A stretch of 64,000 nucleotides of DNA, taken from an uncultured Chitinophagaceae bacterium. Lineage in GTDB: Bacteria > Bacteroidota > Bacteroidia > Chitinophagales > Chitinophagaceae. The stretch covers positions 62,001 through 126,000 of the forward strand of contig CALMED010000027.1 of assembly GCA_937862815.1 (NCBI GenBank), in the 5' to 3' direction. Positions within the stretch are counted from its first letter, which is position 1. Each line of letters starts with the position of its first letter. The notes beneath the pieces are model-generated. The model worked only from the letters and a program-made list of their open reading frames with translations. It was not told the origin of the DNA and ran no database searches. The translations under genes were made by a program, and so were the position numbers. Below, piece after piece: positions 35,567 to 43,529 of the stretch.

Positions 35567-35597
35567 ATTTAATGATTTAAGTTGTTTTGTTGAAATT

Positions 35598-35630
35598 AAA
35601 ATATAGCAAAATACGCATTGCATATGCGTA
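35598..35630 (-). promoter_or_regulatory. Promoter with 19-bp inverted repeat upstream of Cys-rich HMA gene
   Basis: TACGCAT (35612-35618) and ATGCGTA (35624-35630) form a perfect 7-bp inverted repeat with a 5-bp centre. It lies directly upstream of a -7-like TATATTTT (35598-35605, minus strand). This is a typical position for a metal-responsive repressor such as ArsR/SmtB or for a MerR activator; the regulator is not in the window. Confidence 0.4.
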
Positions 35631-35653
35631 AGAAAGAATCATCAAAACAGGGA

Positions 35654-36052
35654 TTAAATACGAAAAACAGCCAGGGAGCGATAGACTTTATTTCCTTCAC
35701 GCGGAGGGGGTGCGTGATAAGTTGCAGGTTCAGAAACAAGGGATCCCTGTGGATTCAGAAGCAGGTTCGGGGTTGAAATGAGGGCTGCGTCTGAAGTTGA
35801 AACAAGTTGCAGAAACTGCGTAACCGGCTGGTGGGAATCCTGAAGTTTCAGCTCTTTAACCTCGTCTTTGCAGCAATGAAAATTACTTTTATCCATGCCA
35901 CACTTGCTGCAACTGCCATCCGCGTGGTCGCCGGCATGCCCGATGCTCACAGAAGCAACCTCACCCATGCAGTAGTGCAGGTTCACCGCAAAACCGCTGG
36001 TAACGGCCAGGTAAAAAATGGCAACAAAGGCTATGAAAAACTGCCGGAGCAT
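35654..36052 (-). CDS. HYC_CC_PP family small exported protein
   Basis: 132 aa from the ATG at 36052 (MLRQFFIAFVAIFYLAVTSG). The family's three motifs are present: NLHYCMGE, NFHCCKDE and the Pro-rich YHAPPPRE. CSKC (GSCSKCGMD) adds a CxxC. Members are found in Bacteroidota metal clusters beside HMA genes; their role is unknown. A perfect -7 box TACCTTTG (36057-36064) ends 4 nt before the ATG, which fixes this start and implies a leaderless mRNA. Confidence 0.85.
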   Translation of the reverse strand: MLRQFFIAFVAIFYLAVTSGFAVNLHYCMGEVASVSIGHAGDHADGSCSKCGMDKSNFHCCKDEVKELKLQDSHQPVTQFLQLVSTSDAALISTPNLLLNPQGSLVSEPATYHAPPPREGNKVYRSLAVFRI

Positions 36053-36056
36053 GAAG

Positions 36057-36064
36057 CAAAGGTA
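36057..36064 (-). promoter_or_regulatory. -7 element of HYC_CC_PP gene (implies leaderless mRNA)
   Basis: TACCTTTG on the minus strand, with four bases (CTTC) between it and the start codon. No TTG at a standard -33 spacing was found. Confidence 0.5.
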
Positions 36065-36095
36065 TAAATTCTGTGGAAACAAGGTATGATCCCGG

Positions 36096-38219
36096 TCAGT
36101 TAACAAATCCCCAATAAATACCGAAACGCAGGAAGAGTCCGGGGGTGGGCTGCAGGGGGGTCGCAAAATTATTGCGGAGAAACCCGAAAGCGGGATTGAA
36201 TTGCAGTGTATTCAGGTTTTCGCCGCGTACAAAAAGGTACCAGCTGCGGATGCGCACATGAAAGAAAGCGGCTATGTCGGGTCGGTTGCGGATGAGGGTA
36301 TCGTTTTGCAGAAAGAATTGGCCCAGCACCGGCGAATAGCCATCGGCTTTGTAAGGAGTATGGTACCGCAGTTCGAGACCGGTGCTAAGGTTCAGATTTT
36401 TAAAGAAGCGGCCCTCGTAAGCTAAGCGCTGGCGGGTAAGCAGGAGAGGCAGGTTGACCGGTGCGTTGGCCGTAGCCTGTTGCAGGAATATCTCGGCATA
36501 CCAGTTCCAATACCGGTTGAGGCGGAACTGCTTCTGTCCCTGCACTTGCAACACATTGAAGAGCGTCGCTTCCTGTACACTTTCCGTAAAGCTTTTAAAA
36601 TAAGTAAAGTTGCTCAGCAGGTAGTAGCTGGCGGCCAGCTGCAAGCGTTGGGCAGGCAATTCGTATACGCCAGACAGGCGTGTGGAGTTTTCCTTGCCGA
36701 AATTGGTATTACCGCGGTTAAAGACTTTGAAATTACTGCGGTCATCGTGTACAAAGGACGGGGTGCGGTTCACATTCTCAAACGAAAGGGCCAACGAGCC
36801 CAGGCGCGCTCCGATAACCCGTTTCAGGGAAGCCAGCACCTGGTAATCGCCTGCATAAGCACCAGCGGCAAACAGCGTTCCGGTAAGTTCCATGTCCCAT
36901 TTCCGGTTGCGGGTTTTGTTCCGGTACTCTCCGTTTACGTATAAGTTGGTGAAAGCTGACTCGTTGAGACCAAAGTCGGCCTGCAGCCGCTGGTAGCCAG
37001 CCGCCACTTTCAGGAATTGAAGTTGGTTTTTGATATCGGGGAATTGATAAACGGCCGCTTCATGCGTAACCGCTTGCCATGCATCGCGGATTCCGTATGT
37101 GCCCGGCAATCCGGCGAGCCCGTAAAACCGGCGATAACTTTCTTCGTCTACACGTGAATCTGCATATTCAAAACTGTAACGGTTGTACCGGAAGGTATGC
37201 TGAAAGCGTAACCGCGGATAAAACAGGTACGTGGTGGCAGAGTCGGTTACCACAGAATCTTTCTTCCCCAGGTCGTAGGACTGCCGCAGCAGCACCGAAC
37301 TGGTGTTGTAGCGATTACCGGTGTTGACGGTATTGTTCAGGAAATTGGAACTGCTGAAAGCATTCCCCCCGAAGTTGGCGGGAATATTAAACCGATCGCT
37401 GAAGCTGGGCACACTGTCGAGCAAAGCAAGATTACGCAGCCCGCCGTTTTCCGATGCTGCCAGCCGGCTGGCTCCCGCATAAAAGAATGCATTGTAGCGG
37501 CGGTTGGGCGACGTGTACCAGGTATTAAACAAGTAATTGTTGTGATTCGTGAGCTGATTGCGGAAAATACCCGGTGCATTCATGAGGTTGTACCGAAAGG
37601 AAAAGTTCCAGTTATACCGGATGTTCTGGGTATGAAGCACCCCGATATTTTGTTCGGCACGGCTACCCAGTACATAACTCAGCTCCGTGAACGGCCGGGT
37701 GGTGTTGTAAAATCGCACCTGGTTTTCCTGCAGGGTGTACGCATCGTAGGCATGCATCCCATGGTCCCAACCGGGTTGAAAGCGCGGAGAGAATAAAAGC
37801 GAACGGCTGGCAGAACCCGTATTTCCCAGGAAAATGCTCGTCCAGGCGATGGGCCAGCGTTTGGTAAAATCATTAACGGAGGAATCGAGGAACAGGAAAC
37901 GGGAGGTATCGAGGTACCGGTAGAGAATAGTGGCTGAATCTTCCATGCCGGTACGGTGCAGAAGGCTGTCCTTAAAGGGGCCACCCCCACCTGACCGTCC
38001 GCCTCCTCCCCCACCACCCAGCAGGGCGCCGGCACCGGGGATGTTCTGTAATCCGGGACGTTGGGGGCGTTGGGCCTGCGTCGTCACCGTAAAGAGAGTA
38101 AGGAACAGGACAATAAACGGTAACCGGCCGGAGGACCGGCAGAAAAAACGGGCCGCAAGTGCCCGCTTCTGTACATACATTCCCCTTTTCCGGTGGAGGC
38201 GGTACATGTTATAATTCAA
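36096..38219 (-). CDS. Putative porin (Bacteroidota outer-membrane beta-barrel)
   Basis: 707 aa. A long N-terminus precedes a signal segment (LPFIVLFLTLFTVTTQAQ). The start could be 38219, 38207 or 38180; all keep the signal. A Gly-rich linker (GALLGGGGGGGRSGGGG) follows the cleavage site, then ~600 residues of alternating beta strands rich in Tyr/Phe/Asn/Arg, ending LRFGIYWGFVN with a C-terminal aromatic. It resembles the 'putative porin' family of this phylum. Its start overlaps or abuts the PNP stop, so the two are probably cotranscribed. Confidence 0.72.
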   Translation of the reverse strand: MNYNMYRLHRKRGMYVQKRALAARFFCRSSGRLPFIVLFLTLFTVTTQAQRPQRPGLQNIPGAGALLGGGGGGGRSGGGGPFKDSLLHRTGMEDSATILYRYLDTSRFLFLDSSVNDFTKRWPIAWTSIFLGNTGSASRSLLFSPRFQPGWDHGMHAYDAYTLQENQVRFYNTTRPFTELSYVLGSRAEQNIGVLHTQNIRYNWNFSFRYNLMNAPGIFRNQLTNHNNYLFNTWYTSPNRRYNAFFYAGASRLAASENGGLRNLALLDSVPSFSDRFNIPANFGGNAFSSSNFLNNTVNTGNRYNTSSVLLRQSYDLGKKDSVVTDSATTYLFYPRLRFQHTFRYNRYSFEYADSRVDEESYRRFYGLAGLPGTYGIRDAWQAVTHEAAVYQFPDIKNQLQFLKVAAGYQRLQADFGLNESAFTNLYVNGEYRNKTRNRKWDMELTGTLFAAGAYAGDYQVLASLKRVIGARLGSLALSFENVNRTPSFVHDDRSNFKVFNRGNTNFGKENSTRLSGVYELPAQRLQLAASYYLLSNFTYFKSFTESVQEATLFNVLQVQGQKQFRLNRYWNWYAEIFLQQATANAPVNLPLLLTRQRLAYEGRFFKNLNLSTGLELRYHTPYKADGYSPVLGQFFLQNDTLIRNRPDIAAFFHVRIRSWYLFVRGENLNTLQFNPAFGFLRNNFATPLQPTPGLFLRFGIYWGFVN

Positions 38220-39030
38220 TCACCAGTTGCTTCACAATAGCGGTCATTTTTGGCTCAGCCGCATGCGCTGCCGCCAGCACTTCCTCGTGTGTAATGACAT
38301 TGTGATCATCCCGGATGCCAATGTCAGTGATCACACTCATGGCAAACACCGGCAGTCCCATGTGTACTGCTGTAATCACCTCCGGCACTGTGCTCATGCC
38401 TACAGCATCGCCGCCCATGGCGTGGATCATCAGGTATTCGGCGCGGGTTTCAAAAGTGGGGCCGGTTACACCCACATACACACCTTCGTGTACCGGGATG
38501 CTGAGCTGTTGGGCAATGGCCGTAACTTTAGCGATCAACCGCTTATCGTAGGGTTCACTCATATCGGGGAACCGGGGACCAAATTCCTTTTCGTTCTTTC
38601 CTACCAGGGGATTGGGCATGAACTGGCTGATGTGGTCACGGATAATCATCAGGTCACCAACGCCATACGCCTTGTTCACTCCCCCGGCCGCATTGCTCAG
38701 GATGAGTGTTTGTATGCCTAGGTACTTCATCACCCGGATGGGGTATACCACGTCCTCCATGGAGTAGCCTTCATAAAAATGAAAACGGCCTGCCATAACC
38801 ACTACTTCTTTCCCCCCCAGGCGGCCAAAGACCAGTTTGCCTTTGTGTCCTTCTACAGTAGATACCGGGAAATGCGGAATTTCATTGTAGGAAATCTCGT
38901 GCTGCACCTCCAGTTCGGCGGTAAAATTTCCAAGTCCGCTCCCCAATACCACTCCTACTGCCGGAGGTTGGCTGTGGCGGCTGCGGATGTAGGCCACTGT
39001 ATCCTGAATCTTTTCTAAAATGGATTGCAT
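38209..39030 (-). CDS. Purine-nucleoside phosphorylase (trimeric type)
   Basis: 273 aa. Phosphorolysis of inosine/guanosine to base plus ribose-1-phosphate in purine salvage. Motifs: VGVVLGSGLGNFTAELE with the phosphate-binding GSGLG, LILSNAAGGVNKAYGVGDL, and GPTFETRAEYLMIHAMGGDA with the purine-site Glu and Met. MSTVPEVITAVHMGLPVFAM is the family signature. Promoter element TATCTTTG lies 18 nt upstream. Confidence 0.93.
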   Translation of the reverse strand: MQSILEKIQDTVAYIRSRHSQPPAVGVVLGSGLGNFTAELEVQHEISYNEIPHFPVSTVEGHKGKLVFGRLGGKEVVVMAGRFHFYEGYSMEDVVYPIRVMKYLGIQTLILSNAAGGVNKAYGVGDLMIIRDHISQFMPNPLVGKNEKEFGPRFPDMSEPYDKRLIAKVTAIAQQLSIPVHEGVYVGVTGPTFETRAEYLMIHAMGGDAVGMSTVPEVITAVHMGLPVFAMSVITDIGIRDDHNVITHEEVLAAAHAAEPKMTAIVKQLVIEL

Positions 39031-39048
39031 CGTTCGTAATTAAGTGGG

Positions 39049-39056
39049 CAAAGATA
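39049..39056 (-). promoter_or_regulatory. -7 element of purine-nucleoside phosphorylase gene
   Basis: TATCTTTG on the minus strand matches the consensus; no -33 TTG at 19-21 nt. Confidence 0.5.
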
Positions 39057-39246
39057 TTGGTTTTAGGAGAAAGAAGCGGCAGTGTTTGGCCAGCCCCCGG
39101 AGTGCGTCCGGGTGGTAAATCGTTGCTGCCAGTCAGGTTATTTTCCGCAAGGCGCATACGCCATATCCCTGGTACAGCAGGTATTCGTGCATAATCATTA
39201 CCCTCAGACAGTATACTGGCCGGCTATTTTTCCCTCCTGTGAAGGA

Positions 39247-39275
39247 TTGCCTTAGCCCTTCATTTCTTATATTCG
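39247..39275 (+). promoter_or_regulatory. Probable sucC promoter
   Basis: TTG (39247-39249), an 18-bp spacer and TATATTCG (39268-39275), one mismatch to TAnnTTTG, 17 nt before the sucC ATG. Confidence 0.45.
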
Positions 39276-39292
39276 CACAAATTTTTTTCATT

Positions 39293-40504
39293 ATGAATCT
39301 CCACGAATACCAAGCCAAGGAATTGCTCAAAAAGTACCATGTTCCCGTGCAGGAAGGTTTTGCCTGCAGCACCGTGCACGAAGCAGAAGAGGCATACCGC
39401 CAGATCAAAAACCATTCAGGCAGCAGTTTTGCCGTGGTGAAAGCACAGATACATGCCGGTGGCCGGGGGAAAGGAACGGTGAAAGAAACGGGTATGAACG
39501 GCGTTAAGGTGGGGAAAAGCCTCGAAGACATCAACCGCATTGCCCAGGGCATTCTTGGTGGCACATTGGTGACCATACAGACCGGACCTGCCGGCAAAGT
39601 TGTGAATAAGATTCTCGTTGCGCAGGACATGTACTACGACGGTCCCAGTGAGCGCAAGGAGTTTTACCTTTCCATCCTGCTCGACCGCACCACCAAGCAG
39701 AATGTTATCATGTACAGCACCGAAGGGGGCATGAACATTGAAGATGTGGCCCACGACACCCCGGAAAAAATCTTTAAAGAGTGGGTGCATCCGGGCGGAA
39801 CGCTGCAGTCCTTCCAGGCGCGTAAAATCGCCTTTAATCTTGGCCTCAGCGGCGTGGCTTTCAAAAACTGTGTGAAATTTGTGATGAACCTGTACAATGC
39901 TTACGTGGGTCTCGACTGCGGCATGCTGGAGATCAACCCCCTGTTTAAGGCTGCCGATGATAAAATCATTGCTGTAGACTGCAAGATGAATATCGACGAC
40001 AACGCCCTGATGCGGCACCCGGAAATTGTAAGCATGCGGGATACCACGGAGGAAGACCCCACGGAAGTGGAAGCCGGTAATCATAACCTCAACTTTATTA
40101 AGCTGGATGGAAATGTGGGCTGTATGGTGAACGGCGCCGGCCTAGCTATGGCTACCATGGATATGATCCAGCTGAGTGGTGGTCAGCCTGCCAACTTCCT
40201 GGATGTAGGCGGCACAGCCAATGCACAAACGGTAGAAGCCGGTTTTAAAATCATTCTTAAGGACCCCAACGTAAAGGCCATCCTGATCAATATTTTTGGC
40301 GGCATTGTACGCTGCGACCGCGTGGCGGCCGGTGTTATTGAAGCCTACAAAAGCATAGGTAACATACCGGTTCCCATCATCGTGCGACTGCAGGGTACCA
40401 ATGCCGGTGAAGCGAAGAAACTGATCGACGAAAGCGGTCTGCAGGTACAAAGCGCCATCCAGCTCAGCGAGGCAGCCGATCTGGTAAAAAAAGCCGTTGC
40501 CTGA
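39293..40504 (+). CDS. sucC: Succinate-CoA ligase (ADP-forming) beta subunit
   Basis: 403 aa from the ATG at 39293 ([20 protein letters not shown]). TCA-cycle enzyme interconverting succinyl-CoA and succinate with ATP synthesis. An ATP-grasp domain at residues 1-240 has [15 protein letters not shown] and EINPLFKA with metal-binding Glu/Asn. The C-terminal CoA-ligase domain has [19 protein letters not shown] and [15 protein letters not shown]. The alpha subunit gene (sucD) is not adjacent; sucC and sucD are commonly unlinked in this phylum. Confidence 0.95.
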   Translation: MNLHEYQAKELLKKYHVPVQEGFACSTVHEAEEAYRQIKNHSGSSFAVVKAQIHAGGRGKGTVKETGMNGVKVGKSLEDINRIAQGILGGTLVTIQTGPAGKVVNKILVAQDMYYDGPSERKEFYLSILLDRTTKQNVIMYSTEGGMNIEDVAHDTPEKIFKEWVHPGGTLQSFQARKIAFNLGLSGVAFKNCVKFVMNLYNAYVGLDCGMLEINPLFKAADDKIIAVDCKMNIDDNALMRHPEIVSMRDTTEEDPTEVEAGNHNLNFIKLDGNVGCMVNGAGLAMATMDMIQLSGGQPANFLDVGGTANAQTVEAGFKIILKDPNVKAILINIFGGIVRCDRVAAGVIEAYKSIGNIPVPIIVRLQGTNAGEAKKLIDESGLQVQSAIQLSEAADLVKKAVA

Positions 40505-40523
40505 GGTGCAGTACGCAACACGG

Positions 40524-40672
40524 AAATGAGGCTGTCTCAAAAGGTATATTTCAAACAAAGCCGCCACGAAGACAAAGAAACACAGACTGGATCAGAGACA
40601 CTTACTTAGCTCACTTTGTATTCTTCGCGAACGTTGTGTGTAGCTCATTTACTTTTTGAGACAGTTTCATTT
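40524..40672. mobile_element. 149-bp MITE-like inverted-repeat element
   Basis: Terminal inverted repeats of 23 bp with 20 matches: AAATGAGGCTGTCTCAAAAGGTA at the left (positions 40524-40546, 23 bases; core CTGTCTCAAAA) and its near-complement at 40650-40672. The interior has no ORF and shows purine-rich GCCACGAAGACAAAGAAACA-type sequence. No target-site duplication is clear. It lies 20 nt after sucC and is followed by seven Ts, so it might also serve as the sucC terminator. Confidence 0.5.
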
Positions 40673-40722
40673 TTTTCGAATCCTATTTTTTCGCATTCCC
40701 TGTAACCCTTTAACGCCTGCAC

Positions 40723-41325
40723 GTGAAACAGCGATTCGTACATGCTGCCCTGTTCTCAGCCTTCCTGTTTGTTACGGACAAGGCCCAGGCACAATACGAC
40801 GAGGCAGCCCGGAACTACCGCCTCTGGCGCGTGGAAAGCAGCATGGGGTATGCCCTGCCGTCGGGCCCGGGTAATAAATCGGGCCTCCTGCTGAGCCTGG
40901 AACCCAAATATAATTTTACCGATCAATTATCTTTTGGCCTGCGCACAGAGGCCACTGCCCTGGCCCGGGGGTATGTTGATATCAACGGAAATTCTTTTTC
41001 CGGAAAAGCTGCCCTGGGTCTTTCCTTCCTCGGAACCACCGACTATTTTTTCACCCAAACCCTGCTACGACCCTTTACCGGGGCAGGCATTGGCGTGTAT
41101 AACCTCGTGGGGGCCGAGATCAACACCGGCAGCAGCCAGCCCGTTCAGGTGCCGGCCGTAACCCGCTTTGGCGGCATGCTGCGGGGGGGGGTGGAAATCT
41201 GGCACCTGCGGGCAGCCCTGGAATACAACCTGATTGGCAAAACGGGGGAGATACGCAACAGCTATCTCGGGCTTAAAATCGGCATCGTCATAGGGGGCGG
41301 TCCGTTGCGGTACGAGGAAGAATAA
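40723..41325 (+). CDS. Outer-membrane beta-barrel protein, unknown function
   Basis: 200 aa, starting with GTG at 40723 (MKQRFVHAALFSAFLFVTDK, signal ending at QAQ). Eight-stranded small-barrel character: YALPSGPGNKSGLLLSLEPK, LSFGLRTEATALARGYVD, AALGLSFLGTTDYFFTQ and YLGLKIGIVIGGG alternate polar and apolar residues. Family not identified. Stands alone after the inverted-repeat element. Confidence 0.65.
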   Translation: MKQRFVHAALFSAFLFVTDKAQAQYDEAARNYRLWRVESSMGYALPSGPGNKSGLLLSLEPKYNFTDQLSFGLRTEATALARGYVDINGNSFSGKAALGLSFLGTTDYFFTQTLLRPFTGAGIGVYNLVGAEINTGSSQPVQVPAVTRFGGMLRGGVEIWHLRAALEYNLIGKTGEIRNSYLGLKIGIVIGGGPLRYEEE

Positions 41326-41354
41326 ACTCACGATTATTACAACAGCGCAATCAT

Positions 41355-41843
41355 ATGCAGCCAGCCGTTTCCATCCGTACAATCTTACCCGCAGACAATG
41401 CCCCGCTGGCACAAATCATCCGCACAGCGCTGGCAGAATTTGGCGCGAATAAGCCCGGCACAGTTTTCTTCGACCCTACGACGGACGCCTTGTACGAACT
41501 GTTTCAAACGCCGGGCAGCCACTATTTTGTGGCCGGGGCTGCGGGTGAACTGCTGGGCGGGGGTGGCGTTTTTCCAACAGAAGCTTTGCCGGAAGGGACT
41601 TGTGAGTTGGTAAAAATGTATCTCCGCAAAGAAGCCCGGGGCACCGGGCTGGGGCGACAACTCATTGAACATTGCCTGCATTGGGCCCGGGAAAACGGCT
41701 ACCGCCGCGTATACCTCGAAACCATGCCCGAGCTGAAACAGGCACTGAAAGTGTACGAACTGTTTGGATTTACGTACCTGCCCGGGCCCCTGGGCAACAG
41801 CGGGCATTTCGGGTGCGATCGCTGGATGATCCGCGACTTGTAA
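41355..41843 (+). CDS. GNAT-family N-acetyltransferase
   Basis: 162 aa. Acetyl-CoA-binding motif A is visible as VKMYLRKEARGTGLGRQLIE, with the Q/RxxGxG/A pyrophosphate loop ARGTGLG. It is followed by ENGYRRVYLETMPELKQALK and a C-terminal VYELFGFTYLPGPLGNSGH. Acceptor substrate unknown. It lies 29 nt after the barrel gene and is convergent with the SprT-like gene. Confidence 0.85.
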   Translation: MQPAVSIRTILPADNAPLAQIIRTALAEFGANKPGTVFFDPTTDALYELFQTPGSHYFVAGAAGELLGGGGVFPTEALPEGTCELVKMYLRKEARGTGLGRQLIEHCLHWARENGYRRVYLETMPELKQALKVYELFGFTYLPGPLGNSGHFGCDRWMIRDL

Positions 41844-41848
41844 GTCAA

Positions 41849-42496
41849 CTACTTTTTAGTGCGGCCTGCATCCGGATGTTCCACCTGCTTCACTTCGTAA
41901 ACGGCACTGAACACATAAATGGCTCCGGTACGGATATCCACGGCTTTGTGCCGCTTCCGCAGCTTTTCTCCTTTGCGGAACACCCGCCCATCCGGCGTTT
42001 GAAAAAAAGCGCCTTCCGGCACTTCTTCCACCAGCACATCACCCGGCCGGCGTTGATCGTAGCGCCGCAGTACCCGCATAAGCTGCTCCTCCCCGCAGGT
42101 AGTTGCCGATGGGTTGCGGATGGAAGACAGCAGGGCTGTTTCAATATCGGCCGGAAATATGTGCTGATCGAGAAAACGGGCCAGGATGCGGCTGTATTCC
42201 TGCTTCCATTCCCTGCCATGGGGAGCGATCCGGTTGCCAAATTGTTCAAACGCCAGCAGATGCGCCATTTCATGCAGTAGGGTTACAAGAAAAGCGTAGG
42301 GATTGAGATTGCCGTTAACGCTGATGCGGTGATTTTTATGCTGATGGGCATGGCGGTAATCGCCCAGCACACTGTTGCGCTCGCGGGTGATGGTGAGATG
42401 AATGTGATACTGATGCAGATAATCCAGTACCGGCTCCAATGCACCCTGTGGCAGGTAGGCGGACAGGGCATGCAGCGGGACTTCCTTTTTAGCCAT
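41849..42496 (-). CDS. SprT-like zinc metallopeptidase domain protein
   Basis: 215 aa. The HExxH-type zinc site is present as LHEMAHLLAFEQFGNRIAPHGREWK, positions ~73-97, with the third ligand His in PHGREW. A C-terminal part (VFRKGEKLRKRHKAVDIR) is a small basic beta domain as in other SprT-domain proteins. The SPRTN family acts on DNA-protein crosslinks in eukaryotes; the bacterial role is unclear. Last gene of a five-gene minus-strand run, overlapping the preceding gene by 8 nt. Confidence 0.8.
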   Translation of the reverse strand: MAKKEVPLHALSAYLPQGALEPVLDYLHQYHIHLTITRERNSVLGDYRHAHQHKNHRISVNGNLNPYAFLVTLLHEMAHLLAFEQFGNRIAPHGREWKQEYSRILARFLDQHIFPADIETALLSSIRNPSATTCGEEQLMRVLRRYDQRRPGDVLVEEVPEGAFFQTPDGRVFRKGEKLRKRHKAVDIRTGAIYVFSAVYEVKQVEHPDAGRTKK

Positions 42497-42893
42497 TTTT
42501 CTTACCTTCTTTCAGGAGGCGGAACACCATGCGCACTTCCACAATGGTGTACAGAAAATAAAGCGCCATGCAGGTAAACAGGGAAGGCTTGTTGATGTTG
42601 TCTCCGGCGAAATAGGCATACACCCCCACAGCGGCCACACTTACAAACATCTTCACCAACAACGAACTGTACACACTGCGCAGAAATACATTCACATTCT
42701 TGTCGTAAAACCCCTTTACATGCAGGTACAGCGCTGTCATCGTAACAAGGAAAAGCAATGTGTTTCCAATGAGTAAAACATCCTGATCAAACCCTTTCCG
42801 TGCGAGGAAAGAACGGCCGCCTGTAAAAAAACCGTTGAGTATAAGGAACAGGACAAAAGGCGGGAAAAACAATTTTTTGCGGTTCGTACTCAT
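42489..42893 (-). CDS. Small membrane protein of the AtpI-region type
   Basis: 134 aa with about four membrane helices (FPPFVLFLILNGFF; LIGNTLLFLVTMTALYLHV; VKMFVSVAAVGVYAYF; FTCMALYFLYTIVEVRMVF). In many Bacteroidota such a protein sits between AtpZ and atpB of the ATP synthase operon, in the AtpI position. Here no atp genes follow. Starts with an ATGA overlap with AtpZ. Confidence 0.6.
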   Translation of the reverse strand: MSTNRKKLFFPPFVLFLILNGFFTGGRSFLARKGFDQDVLLIGNTLLFLVTMTALYLHVKGFYDKNVNVFLRSVYSSLLVKMFVSVAAVGVYAYFAGDNINKPSLFTCMALYFLYTIVEVRMVFRLLKEGKKNG

Positions 42894-43126
42894 GGTTTTT
42901 TTTCTGTGTCTTTGAAGATACGTATCCAGCTGCCTGTGAGACCCAGCAAGGGCAACAGCCAGGCAAACAGGGGAAATGACAACTGCAGCCAGCCGTCGGC
43001 TTTTATACCCAGGTAAACGGTTATTCCCAGCACCGCCAGCAACTGCATGGCCAGCCCCGAGTACTGCATCAGGTAAGATGCGTTACTCCGGTATTTTTTC
43101 TTATCGGGAGGAAGCGGCGGCGGCAT
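42890..43126 (-). CDS. AtpZ/AtpI-family protein
   Basis: 78 aa from the ATG at 43126 (MPPPLPPDKKKYRSNASYLM). Two membrane helices (YSGLAMQLLAVLGITVYLG and FPLFAWLLPLLGLTGSWI). AtpZ with AtpI assists ATP synthase, possibly in Mg/Ca transport or c-ring assembly. Its start overlaps the bactofilin gene by 26 nt, indicating translational coupling. ATP synthase genes are not in the window. Confidence 0.75.
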   Translation of the reverse strand: MPPPLPPDKKKYRSNASYLMQYSGLAMQLLAVLGITVYLGIKADGWLQLSFPLFAWLLPLLGLTGSWIRIFKDTEKKP

Positions 43127-43517
43127 GCTTGGTTTCGGTCTGGAAGTCCACCACATTGGCGCCTTGTACAGCCCCTGTATGACACTCCCCGTTAAACGAT
43201 GCAGTGGGGGCAACCTGTAACTGGCCGGCAAACAGATTGCCGTTGATGATGCAGTTACCCTGCAGTGACAGTAATTCGGTTACCCGGACGGTGCCCGTGA
43301 TGGTTCCCAGCACATCGGCCTGCTGGGCGGTTACATCTCCCTGGATGCAGCCTTTAGGGCCTACCAGGATCTTGGCGCTGGTGCGGAGATTACCGATGAG
43401 CGTACCATCTACACGGATATCGCCTTTGCTTTCGATATTGCCGGTGATTTCAGTACCGGCGGCGATTATGGTGGCCATGCCGGCTGCAGTTTCCTGGGTT
43501 GTGGTTTTCCTGAACAT
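43101..43517 (-). CDS. Bactofilin (polymer-forming cytoskeletal protein)
   Basis: 138 aa with a right-handed beta-helix core in residues ~15-115: GTEITGNIESKGDIRVDGTL, GNLRTSAKILVGPKGCIQGD, then VTAQQADVLGTITGTVRVTE. Short flanking tails are typical. Bactofilins polymerise without nucleotide and localise cell-wall enzymes. The upstream gene encodes a membrane protein resembling the N-terminal part of an M23 peptidase. Confidence 0.9.
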   Translation of the reverse strand: MFRKTTTQETAAGMATIIAAGTEITGNIESKGDIRVDGTLIGNLRTSAKILVGPKGCIQGDVTAQQADVLGTITGTVRVTELLSLQGNCIINGNLFAGQLQVAPTASFNGECHTGAVQGANVVDFQTETKHAAAASSR

Positions 43518-43529
43518 ATAGGGTTGGTT

